Assembly: GCA_025997475.1 (NCBI GenBank)
Contig: BNUQ01000021.1
Span: 1-30,848 of the forward strand
Source: Planctomycetales bacterium
GTDB taxonomy: Bacteria; Planctomycetota; SZUA-567
Direction: 5' to 3'
Length of the DNA: 30,848 nt
Shown here: positions 1-6,536 of the stretch, piece by piece
Layout of the letters: each line of letters opens with the position of its first letter
Numbering within the stretch: position 1 is the first letter of the stretch
The notes under the pieces: model-generated
The model's database searches: none
Told to the model about the DNA's origin: nothing
Seen by the model: the letters and a program-made list of their open reading frames with translations, nothing else
Made by a program: the position numbers and the translations under genes

Positions 1-111
1 GGCGTTGACAAATTCGCGGCAAGCCAAAATTTCCGGCAACACCGTGTAAGCCGCCGTCGTTTTGCCCGCGCCGTTACAACCGGCGATAATGTAAAAATCC
101 TTTATCGCCAT
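1..111 (-). CDS. Zeta-toxin-like P-loop kinase, N-terminal fragment
   Basis: The reverse strand reads 37 codons from an ATG at 111 to the window edge, so only the N-terminus is present. It opens with a hydrophobic strand followed by a Walker A loop, GCNGAGKTT (residues 11-19). The segment after it ends in REFVNA, as in the zeta-toxin/predicted ABC-type ATPase family, where the P-loop is followed by an LP..FVNAD motif. Family members phosphorylate small substrates such as UDP-GlcNAc or act as uncharacterised kinases. The gene starts 5 bp after the rpsF stop, so it is probably co-transcribed with rpsF. No epsilon-type antitoxin is visible, so a toxin role is not shown. The family is likely; the function is open because most of the protein lies outside. 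Confidence 0.72.
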   Translation of the reverse strand, partial: MAIKDFYIIAGCNGAGKTTAAYTVLPEILACREFVNA

Positions 112-116
112 TTTAA

Positions 117-467
117 TTATTTCGCTTCGGCGGGCGGCGGGGTCGCCGCGCCGGTGCCGGTCTCAATGCCGTCTTCGTCAACCGTAATCAAGCACCGCAG
201 TATCTGGTCGTTCAATTGAATTTGCCGGTCAACTTTCTGCACGTTCAGCGGGTCGAGGTTGAAATGCACCAAAATATACGTCCCGCGCTTGACCTTGTTG
301 ATTTCATACGCCAATCGCCGGTCGTCCCATTTGACCGCCTTGACAATTTCGCCGCCGTTACGGGTAATCGCGTTCAGACAGACGCCCTCGATTTGCGCGT
401 AATCCTCGCGCGCCTTGACGCTGTCCACAATGAACATCGCTTCGTAAAGTTTCGTGTTAGCCGCCAC
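117..467 (-). CDS. rpsF: 30S ribosomal protein S6
   Basis: This 116-residue protein matches S6 along its length: an opening YEAMFIVD strand, the central WDDRRLAYEINKVKRGTYILVHF block, then LNDQILRCLITVDED. S6 binds the central domain of 16S rRNA together with S18. The start is GTG (467-465), preceded by a clear Shine-Dalgarno GAGGAG about 7 bases upstream. The C-terminal 15 residues are an Ala/Pro/Gly-rich tail, common in S6. It is the fifth gene of a minus-strand set prs, hicB-like, rplY, pth, rpsF. S18, Ssb and L9, which often accompany rpsF, are not in the window and would have to lie beyond the left edge. Confidence 0.96.
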   Translation of the reverse strand: MAANTKLYEAMFIVDSVKAREDYAQIEGVCLNAITRNGGEIVKAVKWDDRRLAYEINKVKRGTYILVHFNLDPLNVQKVDRQIQLNDQILRCLITVDEDGIETGTGAATPPPAEAK

Positions 468-513
468 TGTTGGTCTCCTCTATAAATTAGAATTTAGATG
501 GTCGTTATTAAAG

Positions 514-646
514 CAATTAACAATTAACAATTAACAATTAACAATTAACAATTAACAATGGTAGAGTTTAATGATTAAAAATCGCTCCGCGGAATTTTGA
601 CAACTAATTTCTCAATTGTAAATTGTTAATTGTTAATTGTTAATTG
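514..646. repeat. Paired inverted heptamer arrays around a core (rpsF-pth gap)
   Basis: About 6.5 copies of CAATTAA run from 514 to 559. The inverse-complement array (TTAATTG units, one variant) runs from 614 to 646. The two arms could pair around a core that includes 577-606. That core closely matches 1272-1300 in the next gap (AAAATCGCTYCGCGRAATTTTGA). The right array overlaps the pth stop codon and encodes its last residues (INN). Confidence 0.85.
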
Positions 647-1184
647 AATGATAGCGGTCTTGGCAAAACTTTATGCCGTTGTTCAGCCAATCGCGACAAG
701 CGTCCGCCGCCGCGTCGTAAAGCGACGGCAACTGTTCGCGTTCGAGCGGTGAAAAATTGCCTAACACCTGTCCGAGCATTTTTTCGCCGCGCACCGCCGC
801 GCCGTCGCCCACGCCAAAGCGCAACCGTTGATAATTATCGTCGCCGAGCGCCGCCGCAATGGACTTCAAGCCGTTATGCCCGCCCGCCGAACCGTTTTCG
901 CGAAAACGCAATTTACCGAGCGGCAACGCCAAGTCGTCAACCACAATTAGCAATTCGTCGCGGCGAAAATCCGGCAACCATTTCAGCGCTTCGCCGGAAA
1001 GATTCATAAACGTTTGCGGTTTGACCAACCAACAATCCGCGCCGCGCGCGACAAGAAAATTTTTGCGTTTTTCCCAACTCACGCCTAATTTAACCGCCAA
1101 CGCCTCGCCAATCATAAAACCGGCGTTATGCCGTGTCGGCGCGTATTCTTTGCCCGGATTGCCGAGAAAAACGAGGTATTTCAT
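633..1184 (-). CDS. pth: Peptidyl-tRNA hydrolase
   Basis: Pth hydrolyses the ester bond of peptidyl-tRNA released from stalled ribosomes and recycles the tRNA in the cytoplasm. The 183-residue product shows FLGNPGKEY at the N-terminus with the conserved Asn9, RHNAGF with the catalytic His19, KPQTFMNLSG (55-64) with the substrate-binding Asn, and VVDDLALPLG with the conserved Asp. A GGHNGL motif follows. Length is normal for the family. I prefer the ATG at 1184 because MKYLVFLGNPG is the family N-terminus; a longer reading from 1199 adds five residues. No strong ribosome site is visible. The stop codon sits inside a heptamer repeat, so the last codons are repeat-derived. Confidence 0.95.
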   Translation of the reverse strand: MKYLVFLGNPGKEYAPTRHNAGFMIGEALAVKLGVSWEKRKNFLVARGADCWLVKPQTFMNLSGEALKWLPDFRRDELLIVVDDLALPLGKLRFRENGSAGGHNGLKSIAAALGDDNYQRLRFGVGDGAAVRGEKMLGQVLGNFSPLEREQLPSLYDAAADACRDWLNNGIKFCQDRYHSINN

Positions 1185-1237
1185 TGAACCACTGCACAAT
1201 TAATTGGTAAAGGCGGGCGACGGTAAGATGCTGAATG

Positions 1238-1325
1238 AATTAAAAATTAAAAATTTCGGCATTTAACGGGCAAAATCGCTTCGCGAAATTTTGATAACTA
1301 TGCCTCAATTTTTAATTTTTAATTG
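1238..1325. repeat. Short inverted AATTAAA arrays with core (pth-rplY gap)
   Basis: About 2.5 copies of AATTAAA lie at 1238-1255 and the inverse TTTAATT units at 1306-1325. Between them, 1272-1300 nearly repeats the core seen at 577-606, differing at a few positions, and includes an imperfect palindrome centred on CGCTTCGCG. This is a second copy of the same composite element in the adjacent gap. Confidence 0.75.
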
Positions 1326-1372
1326 GTAATTCCCGCCACCGCCAACAAGCAATTTAGCAACTAAACTATGCG

Positions 1373-2035
1373 CTATTTCTTCTTCTCGTCTTTGACTTTC
1401 GCCGCGCCGTCCGGCTTCGCCGCCGCGTCGGTTTTCGCCGCGTCGCCCTCCGCCGGCGCCGCTTCCGCCGGCGCTTTTTCGACTTCTTCCGTCTTCAACC
1501 GGCAACTGACCACCGGCACTTCGGCGTGCGTAACATACCGCACCTTCGGCAATTGCGGCAGGTCGCTGACGAACCACACGTTGCCGACCTCCAACTTGGA
1601 AATGTCCAACACGATTTCCGCCGGCAAATCCTTGGGCAAACATTCAATCGTAATCCGGTGCAAATTCTGTTCGATGAGCGCACCGGTTTGCGCCGAACCC
1701 GCCGCCTCGCCTTTCAGCGTAACTTCGACGGTCAGATGCAATTTCGTGTCGTCATTGATGGCGCGGAAATCGGCGTGCAAAATATCGTTGCCAATCGTCG
1801 CGTGCTGAATGTCCTTAATGACCGCCATCTGCTTCTGTCCGCCGATGTCGAGGTCGAGCAAGCGCACGCCGCTGGCAAGAATTTGATTTAATTCTTTTTG
1901 ATTGACCGCGAGATTGAGGTTTTCTTTCAGCGCCGGACCGTAGGCGACCGCCGGAATTTTGCCGATTTTGCGCAAAGCAAAAGCGATATATTTACCGGAT
2001 TTTTCGCGTTTTTCCGCTTGCAGAGTTGTAGCCAT
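1373..2035 (-). CDS. rplY: 50S ribosomal protein L25/TL5/Ctc
   Basis: L25 binds 5S rRNA in the large subunit. The 220-residue protein is the long two-domain (Ctc/TL5) form. The N-terminal 5S-binding domain (about 1-90) has LQAEKREKSGKY and IPAVAYGP, followed by LHADFRAI. The C-terminal beta domain spans about 95-185, with LPAEIVLDISKLEVG. The last 35 residues are a low-complexity Ala/Lys/Asp/Glu tail. A ribosome site AGGAA lies 6-7 bases before the ATG at 2035. The gene lies between the HicB-like gene and pth on the same strand; rplY next to pth and prs is a common bacterial arrangement. This is one gap-facing gene whose stop is not inside a heptamer array. Confidence 0.95.
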   Translation of the reverse strand: MATTLQAEKREKSGKYIAFALRKIGKIPAVAYGPALKENLNLAVNQKELNQILASGVRLLDLDIGGQKQMAVIKDIQHATIGNDILHADFRAINDDTKLHLTVEVTLKGEAAGSAQTGALIEQNLHRITIECLPKDLPAEIVLDISKLEVGNVWFVSDLPQLPKVRYVTHAEVPVVSCRLKTEEVEKAPAEAAPAEGDAAKTDAAAKPDGAAKVKDEKKK

Positions 2036-2100
2036 TTTCGTTCCTTTTTAATCTAAATGAAAAATTTATTGATTCCTGAAATTGACCAACACCGTAATCA

Positions 2101-2394
2101 CTATCGGGGTAATGCCAACAACCGCGTCGCGCCGGTTATTCGCGGCGCAATATAAAATTTCGGTTCTATGTAACATACCTCATCGCCGCTAACGTTATCG
2201 CCGACGTGGGACGGCGCCGGAATTTCATCGCCATATTTTCGCATTACTTTCAAGATACCGTCAAGCGCGTCACCCGCCATTAGTTTGGCTTCGCTCAAAT
2301 TGTCCCCGCAGGTATTGCAACCGTCAAAGTCGATAAACTCGACCGCATAACGCCCGTCGTCTTCACGATGAAATGTCGCCGGATAAGCCGTCAT
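2101..2394 (-). CDS. HicB-like antitoxin-family protein, orphan
   Basis: The 97-residue product begins MTAYPATFHREDDGRYAVEF and continues with DFDGCNTCGDNLSEA, the partial RNase-H-like fold typical of HicB. In type II toxin-antitoxin pairs HicB neutralises the mRNA interferase HicA. No HicA-sized reading frame with its conserved His lies next to it, so this looks like a solitary member. Some solitary members have regulatory or unknown roles. No clear DNA-binding C-terminal domain is seen. The ATG at 2394 fits the family; a TTG at 2406 would add four residues. It lies 31 bp after the prs stop, in the middle of a translation-related gene set, so it is probably co-transcribed with them. Confidence 0.78.
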   Translation of the reverse strand: MTAYPATFHREDDGRYAVEFIDFDGCNTCGDNLSEAKLMAGDALDGILKVMRKYGDEIPAPSHVGDNVSGDEVCYIEPKFYIAPRITGATRLLALPR

Positions 2395-2425
2395 TTGGTA
2401 AAACAACGCGCAAAACGCGCGCCAA

Positions 2426-3358
2426 TTAAAACAACGCGCTAACCGACTGATTGCGGTGAATGCGCACTATCGCCTCCGCCAACGTCGGCGCGACCGACAG
2501 CACCGTTAATTTCACGTCCGGCGGCGTTTCCTGCGCGTGTTGCGGCACCGTGTCCGTCGTTACAATTTCCACCGGCGCGACTTCCGCCAAGCGCTCCCAC
2601 GCCGGTTTGACAAACAAGCCGTGGCTCACCGCCACCATCACCGATTTAGCGCCGTTCTGCCGCGCGATTGCCACCGCGCTCGCCATACTGCCCGCCGTCG
2701 AAATCATATCATCGACAATAATCACGTCGCGGTCGCGGAGGTTGCCAATCACAAAGCCGTGTTCGATTTCGCTCCCGCTACTGCGGCGTTTTTCGATAAT
2801 CGCCATCTCCGCGCCGCCGAGCGCCTGACAAAACGCCAACGCCATTTTCGCGCTACCGACATCGGGCGAAACCACCACCGGCGCGGCAAATTGTTTTTGG
2901 CGCAAATAACGCACGATAACCGGACGCGCGTAAAGATGGTCCATCGGAATATCGAAAAATCCCTGAATTTGTTGCGCGTGCAAATCCATACACAAAACGC
3001 GATTGACGCCGGCTTCGACCAACAAGTTCGCGACCAATTTGGCGGTAATCGGCACGCGCCCTTCGTGTTTGCGGTCTTGGCGGGCGTAACCGTAATACGG
3101 AAGCACCGCCGTAATCCGACCGGCGGAGGCGCGCCGCAACGCATCGACCATAATCAACAATTCCATCAAATTATCGTTGACCGGCAAACACGTCGGTTGC
3201 ACCACGAAAGCGTCAAGCCCGCGCACGTCGTCTAAAATCCGCACGTTGATTTCGCTGTCGGAAAAACTGCCGACCTCGCACAACCCGGGCGTCACGCCCA
3301 GATGTTTGCAGATGGCAAAACCGAGTTGCGGGTGCGCCCGTCCGGTAAAAATTCGCAT
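2426..3358 (-). CDS. prs: Ribose-phosphate pyrophosphokinase (PRPP synthase)
   Basis: Prs transfers pyrophosphate from ATP to ribose 5-phosphate to make PRPP for purine, pyrimidine, His, Trp and NAD synthesis. The 310-residue protein starts MRIFTGRAHPQL. It carries FSDSEINVRI, a YYGYARQDRKHEGR catalytic/ATP loop, the VLCMDLHAQQIQGFF segment, VVSPDVGSAKMA and the PRPP-loop VIIVDDMISTAGS. Length is typical of class I enzymes. The open frame extends upstream to 3448, but those 30 residues match nothing and would include a terminator-like hairpin. The ATG at 3358, with AGGTG about 9 bases upstream, is therefore preferred. It is the first gene of the minus-strand set. Confidence 0.96.
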   Translation of the reverse strand: MRIFTGRAHPQLGFAICKHLGVTPGLCEVGSFSDSEINVRILDDVRGLDAFVVQPTCLPVNDNLMELLIMVDALRRASAGRITAVLPYYGYARQDRKHEGRVPITAKLVANLLVEAGVNRVLCMDLHAQQIQGFFDIPMDHLYARPVIVRYLRQKQFAAPVVVSPDVGSAKMALAFCQALGGAEMAIIEKRRSSGSEIEHGFVIGNLRDRDVIIVDDMISTAGSMASAVAIARQNGAKSVMVAVSHGLFVKPAWERLAEVAPVEIVTTDTVPQHAQETPPDVKLTVLSVAPTLAEAIVRIHRNQSVSALF

Positions 3359-3383
3359 CGTCCAACACCTAATCGGCAACCAC

Positions 3384-3416
3384 AAAAAAAACGCCCCGCG
3401 AAATTTCGCGCGCGTT
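3384..3416 (-). terminator. Terminator-like hairpin in the prs leader (possible attenuator)
   Basis: Read on the minus strand, AACGC pairs with GCGTT around an inner palindrome GCGAAATTTCGC. This is followed at once by a run of eight T. The structure ends about 25 bases before the prs ATG, inside its probable 5' untranslated leader. Nothing on the minus strand lies close upstream that would need terminating. The layout fits premature-termination control of prs, but no competing antiterminator was identified. Confidence 0.5.
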
Positions 3417-3642
3417 CCGTCCACCCCAAACGATAAATTGCGCCGCAACCGGCGCGGTAAAATTATCGTGGTTTTCAGTCGGCGTTTCCAACGGTCAAAG
3501 TTCGCCGCTCATAACGCCGTCGGCGGATAAATCGGCGCCGGAACGGAACTGAAATTGTTTTTATTGCCGCCAAAACGGCAAACGAAGTGGCGCATTGTGC
3601 GCGCGATATTCGCGCCGTCAAGAGGATTTTTTTCGGGTGGCG

Positions 3643-3670
3643 TTGAAAGCGCGGTGGGCGGAATTACAAT
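3643..3670 (+). promoter_or_regulatory. Candidate sigma-70-type promoter for the MBL hydrolase
   Basis: TTGAAA (3643-3648) and TACAAT (3665-3670) are separated by 16 bases and lie about 95 bases before the downstream ATG. Each hexamer is a good match to the consensus. The call rests on pattern alone. Confidence 0.4.
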
Positions 3671-3764
3671 AACAAGGTCGTCTAATTTTTTTCACGAAGA
3701 GAGAAAATGTTGAAACGCTCTCTTTCGATACGCCGCGCCCCTATTCCCTAACCCCTGAAAACTT

Positions 3765-4391
3765 ATGTCCGCGCCTCAAATTATCGCCGTGCCGACCGGC
3801 GTTTTGTCGGTCAACACTTATCTCGTCGTTCACGGCAACGCCGCCGTTGTCATCGACCCCGGCGGCGACGCGCCGGAAATTATCCGTCAACTCGGCGACG
3901 CCAAAATGGTCGCGCTGTTGCTGACCCATTCGCACTACGACCATCTCGGCGCGGTCAATGAAATGTCGGCGGCGTTTCCGGCGGCGGATTATTATTGTCA
4001 TCCGCGTTGCGCCGCCCACGCCGCGAGCGCCGCCGCCAATTTCAGTGCCGAGATTTGCGGCGAGAAATACGCCGTCGCCGCCACCGCGAAACCGCTTAAT
4101 GGCGGCGAAACGCTCGTCTTGGCGGGGCTGAAAATGCAGACCTTTTTTGTGCCGGGGCATACCGACGACTCGCTTTGTTTTTATTTCCCGGACGCGGCGG
4201 CGTTGTTTAGCGGCGACACGGTGTTTGCGGGAAGCGTCGGGCGCAGTGATTTGCCCGGCGGCAACGGCGGACAACTTATCCGCGAAATCAAAAAAATGCT
4301 CGCGGTCTTGCCCACCGAAACCGCCGTTTATCCCGGACACGGCGAGCCGACCACGGTCGCGGTCGAATTGCAAAGCAACCCGTTTTTTCAG

Positions 4392-4397
<6 letters not shown>
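3765..4397 (+). CDS. Metallo-beta-lactamase-fold hydrolase (glyoxalase II/YcbL-like)
   Basis: The 210-residue protein has the full MBL metal-binding set: THSHYDH at 54-60, a His in PGHTDD (His132), Asp151 in SGDTVF, and His192 in PGHGEPT. The GSVGRSDLPGG block after the bridging Asp is typical of glyoxalase II/YcbL-type thioesterases. Length matches YcbL rather than the longer GloB, which has an extra C-terminal helical domain. The substrate is probably S-lactoylglutathione or another thiol ester, but is not fixed by sequence. It is cytoplasmic, with no signal peptide. It stands alone on the plus strand and converges on crcB. The stop codon lies at the first unit of a heptamer array (AGT TAA). 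Confidence 0.9.
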
Positions 4398-4537
<140 letters not shown>

Positions 4538-4546
<9 letters not shown>

Positions 4547-4915
4547 TGAAAGCGCCCGTCCGAGAAAAATTCCGCCCACGGCGGCGGCGAGACCGAGCAA
4601 GTTTTGCGCCAACAGATTAATTGCCGCCGTTTTACCGTCGCCGGTCAACAATAATTGCACGGTTTCGAGCGCATAGGTCGAAAATGTCGTGAAGCCGCCG
4701 AGAAAACCGACGGTAACGAAAAGCCGCCACGTCGGCGGCGCGGTAAAATTCTCAAACCGGCCGCACCACAAACCGATGACGAACGAACCGGCGACGTTGA
4801 CGACCAACGTGCCGAGCGGCAACGTCGGCACAAGATAACTGTTGACGGCGCGCGTAACCAAAAATCGCGCCACCGAGCCGAGCGCCCCGCCGAGGGCGAT
4901 AAGTAACAGATGCAT
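4538..4915 (-). CDS. crcB: Fluoride ion exporter CrcB/Fluc
   Basis: Fluc is a small dual-topology inner-membrane channel that exports fluoride. The 125-residue product has four hydrophobic segments. It shows the family motifs [10 protein letters not shown] (9-18), [11 protein letters not shown] with the conserved Asn40, and [15 protein letters not shown] (70-84), whose FTTFST segment lines the pore. It is a single gene of normal size, so it would work as a homodimer rather than a paired heterodimer. No fluoride riboswitch is visible upstream. It follows aroA on the same strand after a 129-bp repeat-filled gap, so co-transcription is possible but not assured. Its stop codon is formed by the first heptamer unit. 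Confidence 0.95.
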
Positions 4916-4932
4916 ATTTTAGACCCGCTTCA

Positions 4933-5058
4933 ATTGAGAGTTGAGAGTTGAGAGATTAGAGTTTAGCCGTGGAATTTTATTTTTAAGACGCGCGAAGCGC
5001 ATCCGCCTTTCAACTTTCAACTCTCAACTCTCAACTCTCAACTCTTAACTTTCAACTC
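4933..5058. repeat. Inverted heptamer arrays (crcB-aroA gap)
   Basis: AGTTGAG units occupy about 4933-4953 and CTCAACT/TTCAACT units 5008-5058. The right array encodes the last residues (VES) and stop of aroA. The spacer holds a short palindrome, GCGCGAAGCGC, similar to the CGCTTCGCG centre of the cores at 577-606 and 1272-1300. Confidence 0.82.
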
Positions 5059-6250
5059 TGCCCCCCAACCGCTCCCAATCCGCGAAAAATTGCGGATACG
5101 ATTTTTGCACCGCTTCGGCGCGGCGAATGGTAACGCCGTTTTCGCTCGCCAACGCCGCGACGGTCATCGCCATTACGATGCGGTGGTCGTTGAAAGAATC
5201 GATTTCGCCGCCGCGCAATTTTTGCACGCCGCGAATAATTAACCCGTCCGCCATTTCCGTAACGTCGCCGCCGACCGCCTGCAACGTTGCCGCAATTGCC
5301 CGCAAGCGGTCGCTCTCTTTCAGGCGTAGCCGCGCCGCGCCGGTCAACCGCGTTTCGCCCGCGCCGACCGCCGCGACGACGCTTAAAACCGGCGCCAAAT
5401 CCGGGCATTGCGCCACGCTGATAACGCGGTTTTCCGCCGTGCGCAAAGCGGGCAATAATTCCGTGACGATACGGTCGGGCTGAGCGGAATCCGCGCGTAA
5501 ATTCTCGACGCTAACCGCCGCGCCGAAACAATTGGCGGCAAGAAAAAACGCCGCGTTCGACCAATCGCCTTCGACGACATAACGGCGGGGCGACGCATAT
5601 TTCACGCCGCCGCGAACGGAAAAATTATCGCCGTCCGCCGCGATTTCCACGCCGAAACGCCGCAAGACGGATAAAGTCATCTCGACGTAGCCCCGCGATT
5701 CGAGCGCCGTCGTCAGCGTAATGCGACCGCCGACGGCAAGGAGCGGCAACGCCATCAGCAAACCGGTAACGTATTGCGACGACACGTCGCCGGGCAAACG
5801 AAATTCACCGCCGCGTAATCTACCGCGCAACGCGAACGGCAATTTTTCCGCCGAAAATTCCGCGCCGTGTTCGCTTAAGACCTCGCGGAGCGGCGACAAC
5901 GGACGTTCCGGCAAACGCCCGCGCCCGCCAATTTCCGTCGGTAAACCGAGCGCGGTCAACAGCGGTAAAACGAACCGCAAAGTCGAGCCGCTTTCGCCGC
6001 AGTCCAAAAATCCGCTCGGCGGCATCGCGCGCGGAAAAATTGTCGCGCCAACGGCGGAGCGTTCGACTTTCGCGCCGAACGCCGACAAGCCGTTCAGCGT
6101 TACTTCAATGTCGGCGGAGGTGGTATTAAAGACAATTTCCGTCGGCGCCTCGGCGAGCGCCGCCGCGAGCAGGGCGCGGTGCGCGTCCGATTTCGACGCA
6201 AGCGCGGTGAGCGTGCCAGAGGGTGGGGTGGGAGAGATGTGGACGCGCAT
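5045..6250 (-). CDS. aroA: 3-phosphoshikimate 1-carboxyvinyltransferase (EPSP synthase)
   Basis: AroA joins phosphoenolpyruvate to shikimate 3-phosphate in the chorismate pathway. The 401-residue protein has the N-terminal SKSDAHRALL (conserved Lys), GESGSTLRFVLPLL (the GTxxR-type loop), GDVSSQYVTGLLMALPL, EGDWSNAAFF, RLKESDRL and FNDHRIVMA, in family order. Length is slightly below the usual 420-450. The ATG at 6250 gives MRVHISP and has GGGA about 7 bases upstream; the frame continues six residues further back into a heptamer array. It lies between cimA and crcB on the minus strand, each separated by repeat-filled gaps. The glyphosate-sensitivity class was not determined. Confidence 0.95.
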   Translation of the reverse strand: MRVHISPTPPSGTLTALASKSDAHRALLAAALAEAPTEIVFNTTSADIEVTLNGLSAFGAKVERSAVGATIFPRAMPPSGFLDCGESGSTLRFVLPLLTALGLPTEIGGRGRLPERPLSPLREVLSEHGAEFSAEKLPFALRGRLRGGEFRLPGDVSSQYVTGLLMALPLLAVGGRITLTTALESRGYVEMTLSVLRRFGVEIAADGDNFSVRGGVKYASPRRYVVEGDWSNAAFFLAANCFGAAVSVENLRADSAQPDRIVTELLPALRTAENRVISVAQCPDLAPVLSVVAAVGAGETRLTGAARLRLKESDRLRAIAATLQAVGGDVTEMADGLIIRGVQKLRGGEIDSFNDHRIVMAMTVAALASENGVTIRRAEAVQKSYPQFFADWERLGGRVES

Positions 6251-6260
6251 GGTGTTTCCC

Positions 6261-6536
6261 ATTAACAATTAACAATTAACAATTAACAATGAAGAATGAA
6301 GAATGAATGACTGCTTGTTCTATTCAATTGCCACGCGCTTTAGCGCGTGGTCAGCGGTCAAAAAAGAAATGGGCTTTAGCCCAAAATAAACCATTCGGCT
6401 AAAGCCGGTCATTTTCCCAACGCTACCCACGCCTTAAAAGGCGTGGCAATTGAATAGAGCAACCGCATTGGGCAACAAATTTAATCCAACCGCCAAAATT
6501 CTTAATTGTTAATTGTTAATTGTTAATTGTTAATTA
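6261..6536. repeat. Inverted AATTAAC heptamer arrays flanking a MITE (aroA-cimA gap)
   Basis: AATTAAC-type units fill 6261-6290, followed by two GAAGAAT units to about 6306. The inverse GTTAATT array fills 6502-6535. The right array encodes the last residues (IINN) and stop of cimA. Between the arms lies a distinct hairpin-rich element (6317-6460). Confidence 0.85.
6317..6460. mobile_element. Hairpin-rich MITE-like element, 144 bp
   Basis: The ends are a 20-bp inverted repeat with one mismatch (6317-6336 and 6441-6460, inner part CAATTGCCACGC). Inside are four palindromes: CCACGCGC/GCGCGTGG (6331-6350), TGGGCTTTAGCCCA (6370-6383), CGGCTAAAGCCG (6396-6407) and CCACGCC/GGCGTGG (6427-6446). The second and third can also pair with each other. 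It has no coding capacity. Stacked TTTAGC-type hairpins of this kind recall REP/Y1-transposase-mobilised elements, but no transposase is nearby, so the family is an inference. Confidence 0.68.

Larger units (their letters stand above)
3359..3764. other. Divergent intergenic region between prs and MBL hydrolase
   Basis: This 406-bp gap separates two divergently transcribed genes and should hold both promoters. Visible are the hairpin in the prs leader, a plausible plus-strand promoter at 3643-3670, and a GAGAG/CTCTC inverted repeat near 3701-3725. A 14-codon ATG frame begins near 3708 but has no independent support. No other gene is seen. Confidence 0.6.

Noticed and set aside
3359..3448. Extended prs start at 3448
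   Set aside because: The 30 extra residues match nothing in PRPP synthases and would translate through the terminator-like hairpin.
3708..3752. 14-codon ATG frame that could be a leader peptide
   Set aside because: It has only a weak upstream purine stretch and no regulatory codon pattern, so there is no reason to call it a gene.
4916..4975. Fluoride riboswitch upstream of crcB
   Set aside because: The conserved fluoride-aptamer sequence is absent; the region holds only heptamer repeats and a short spacer.
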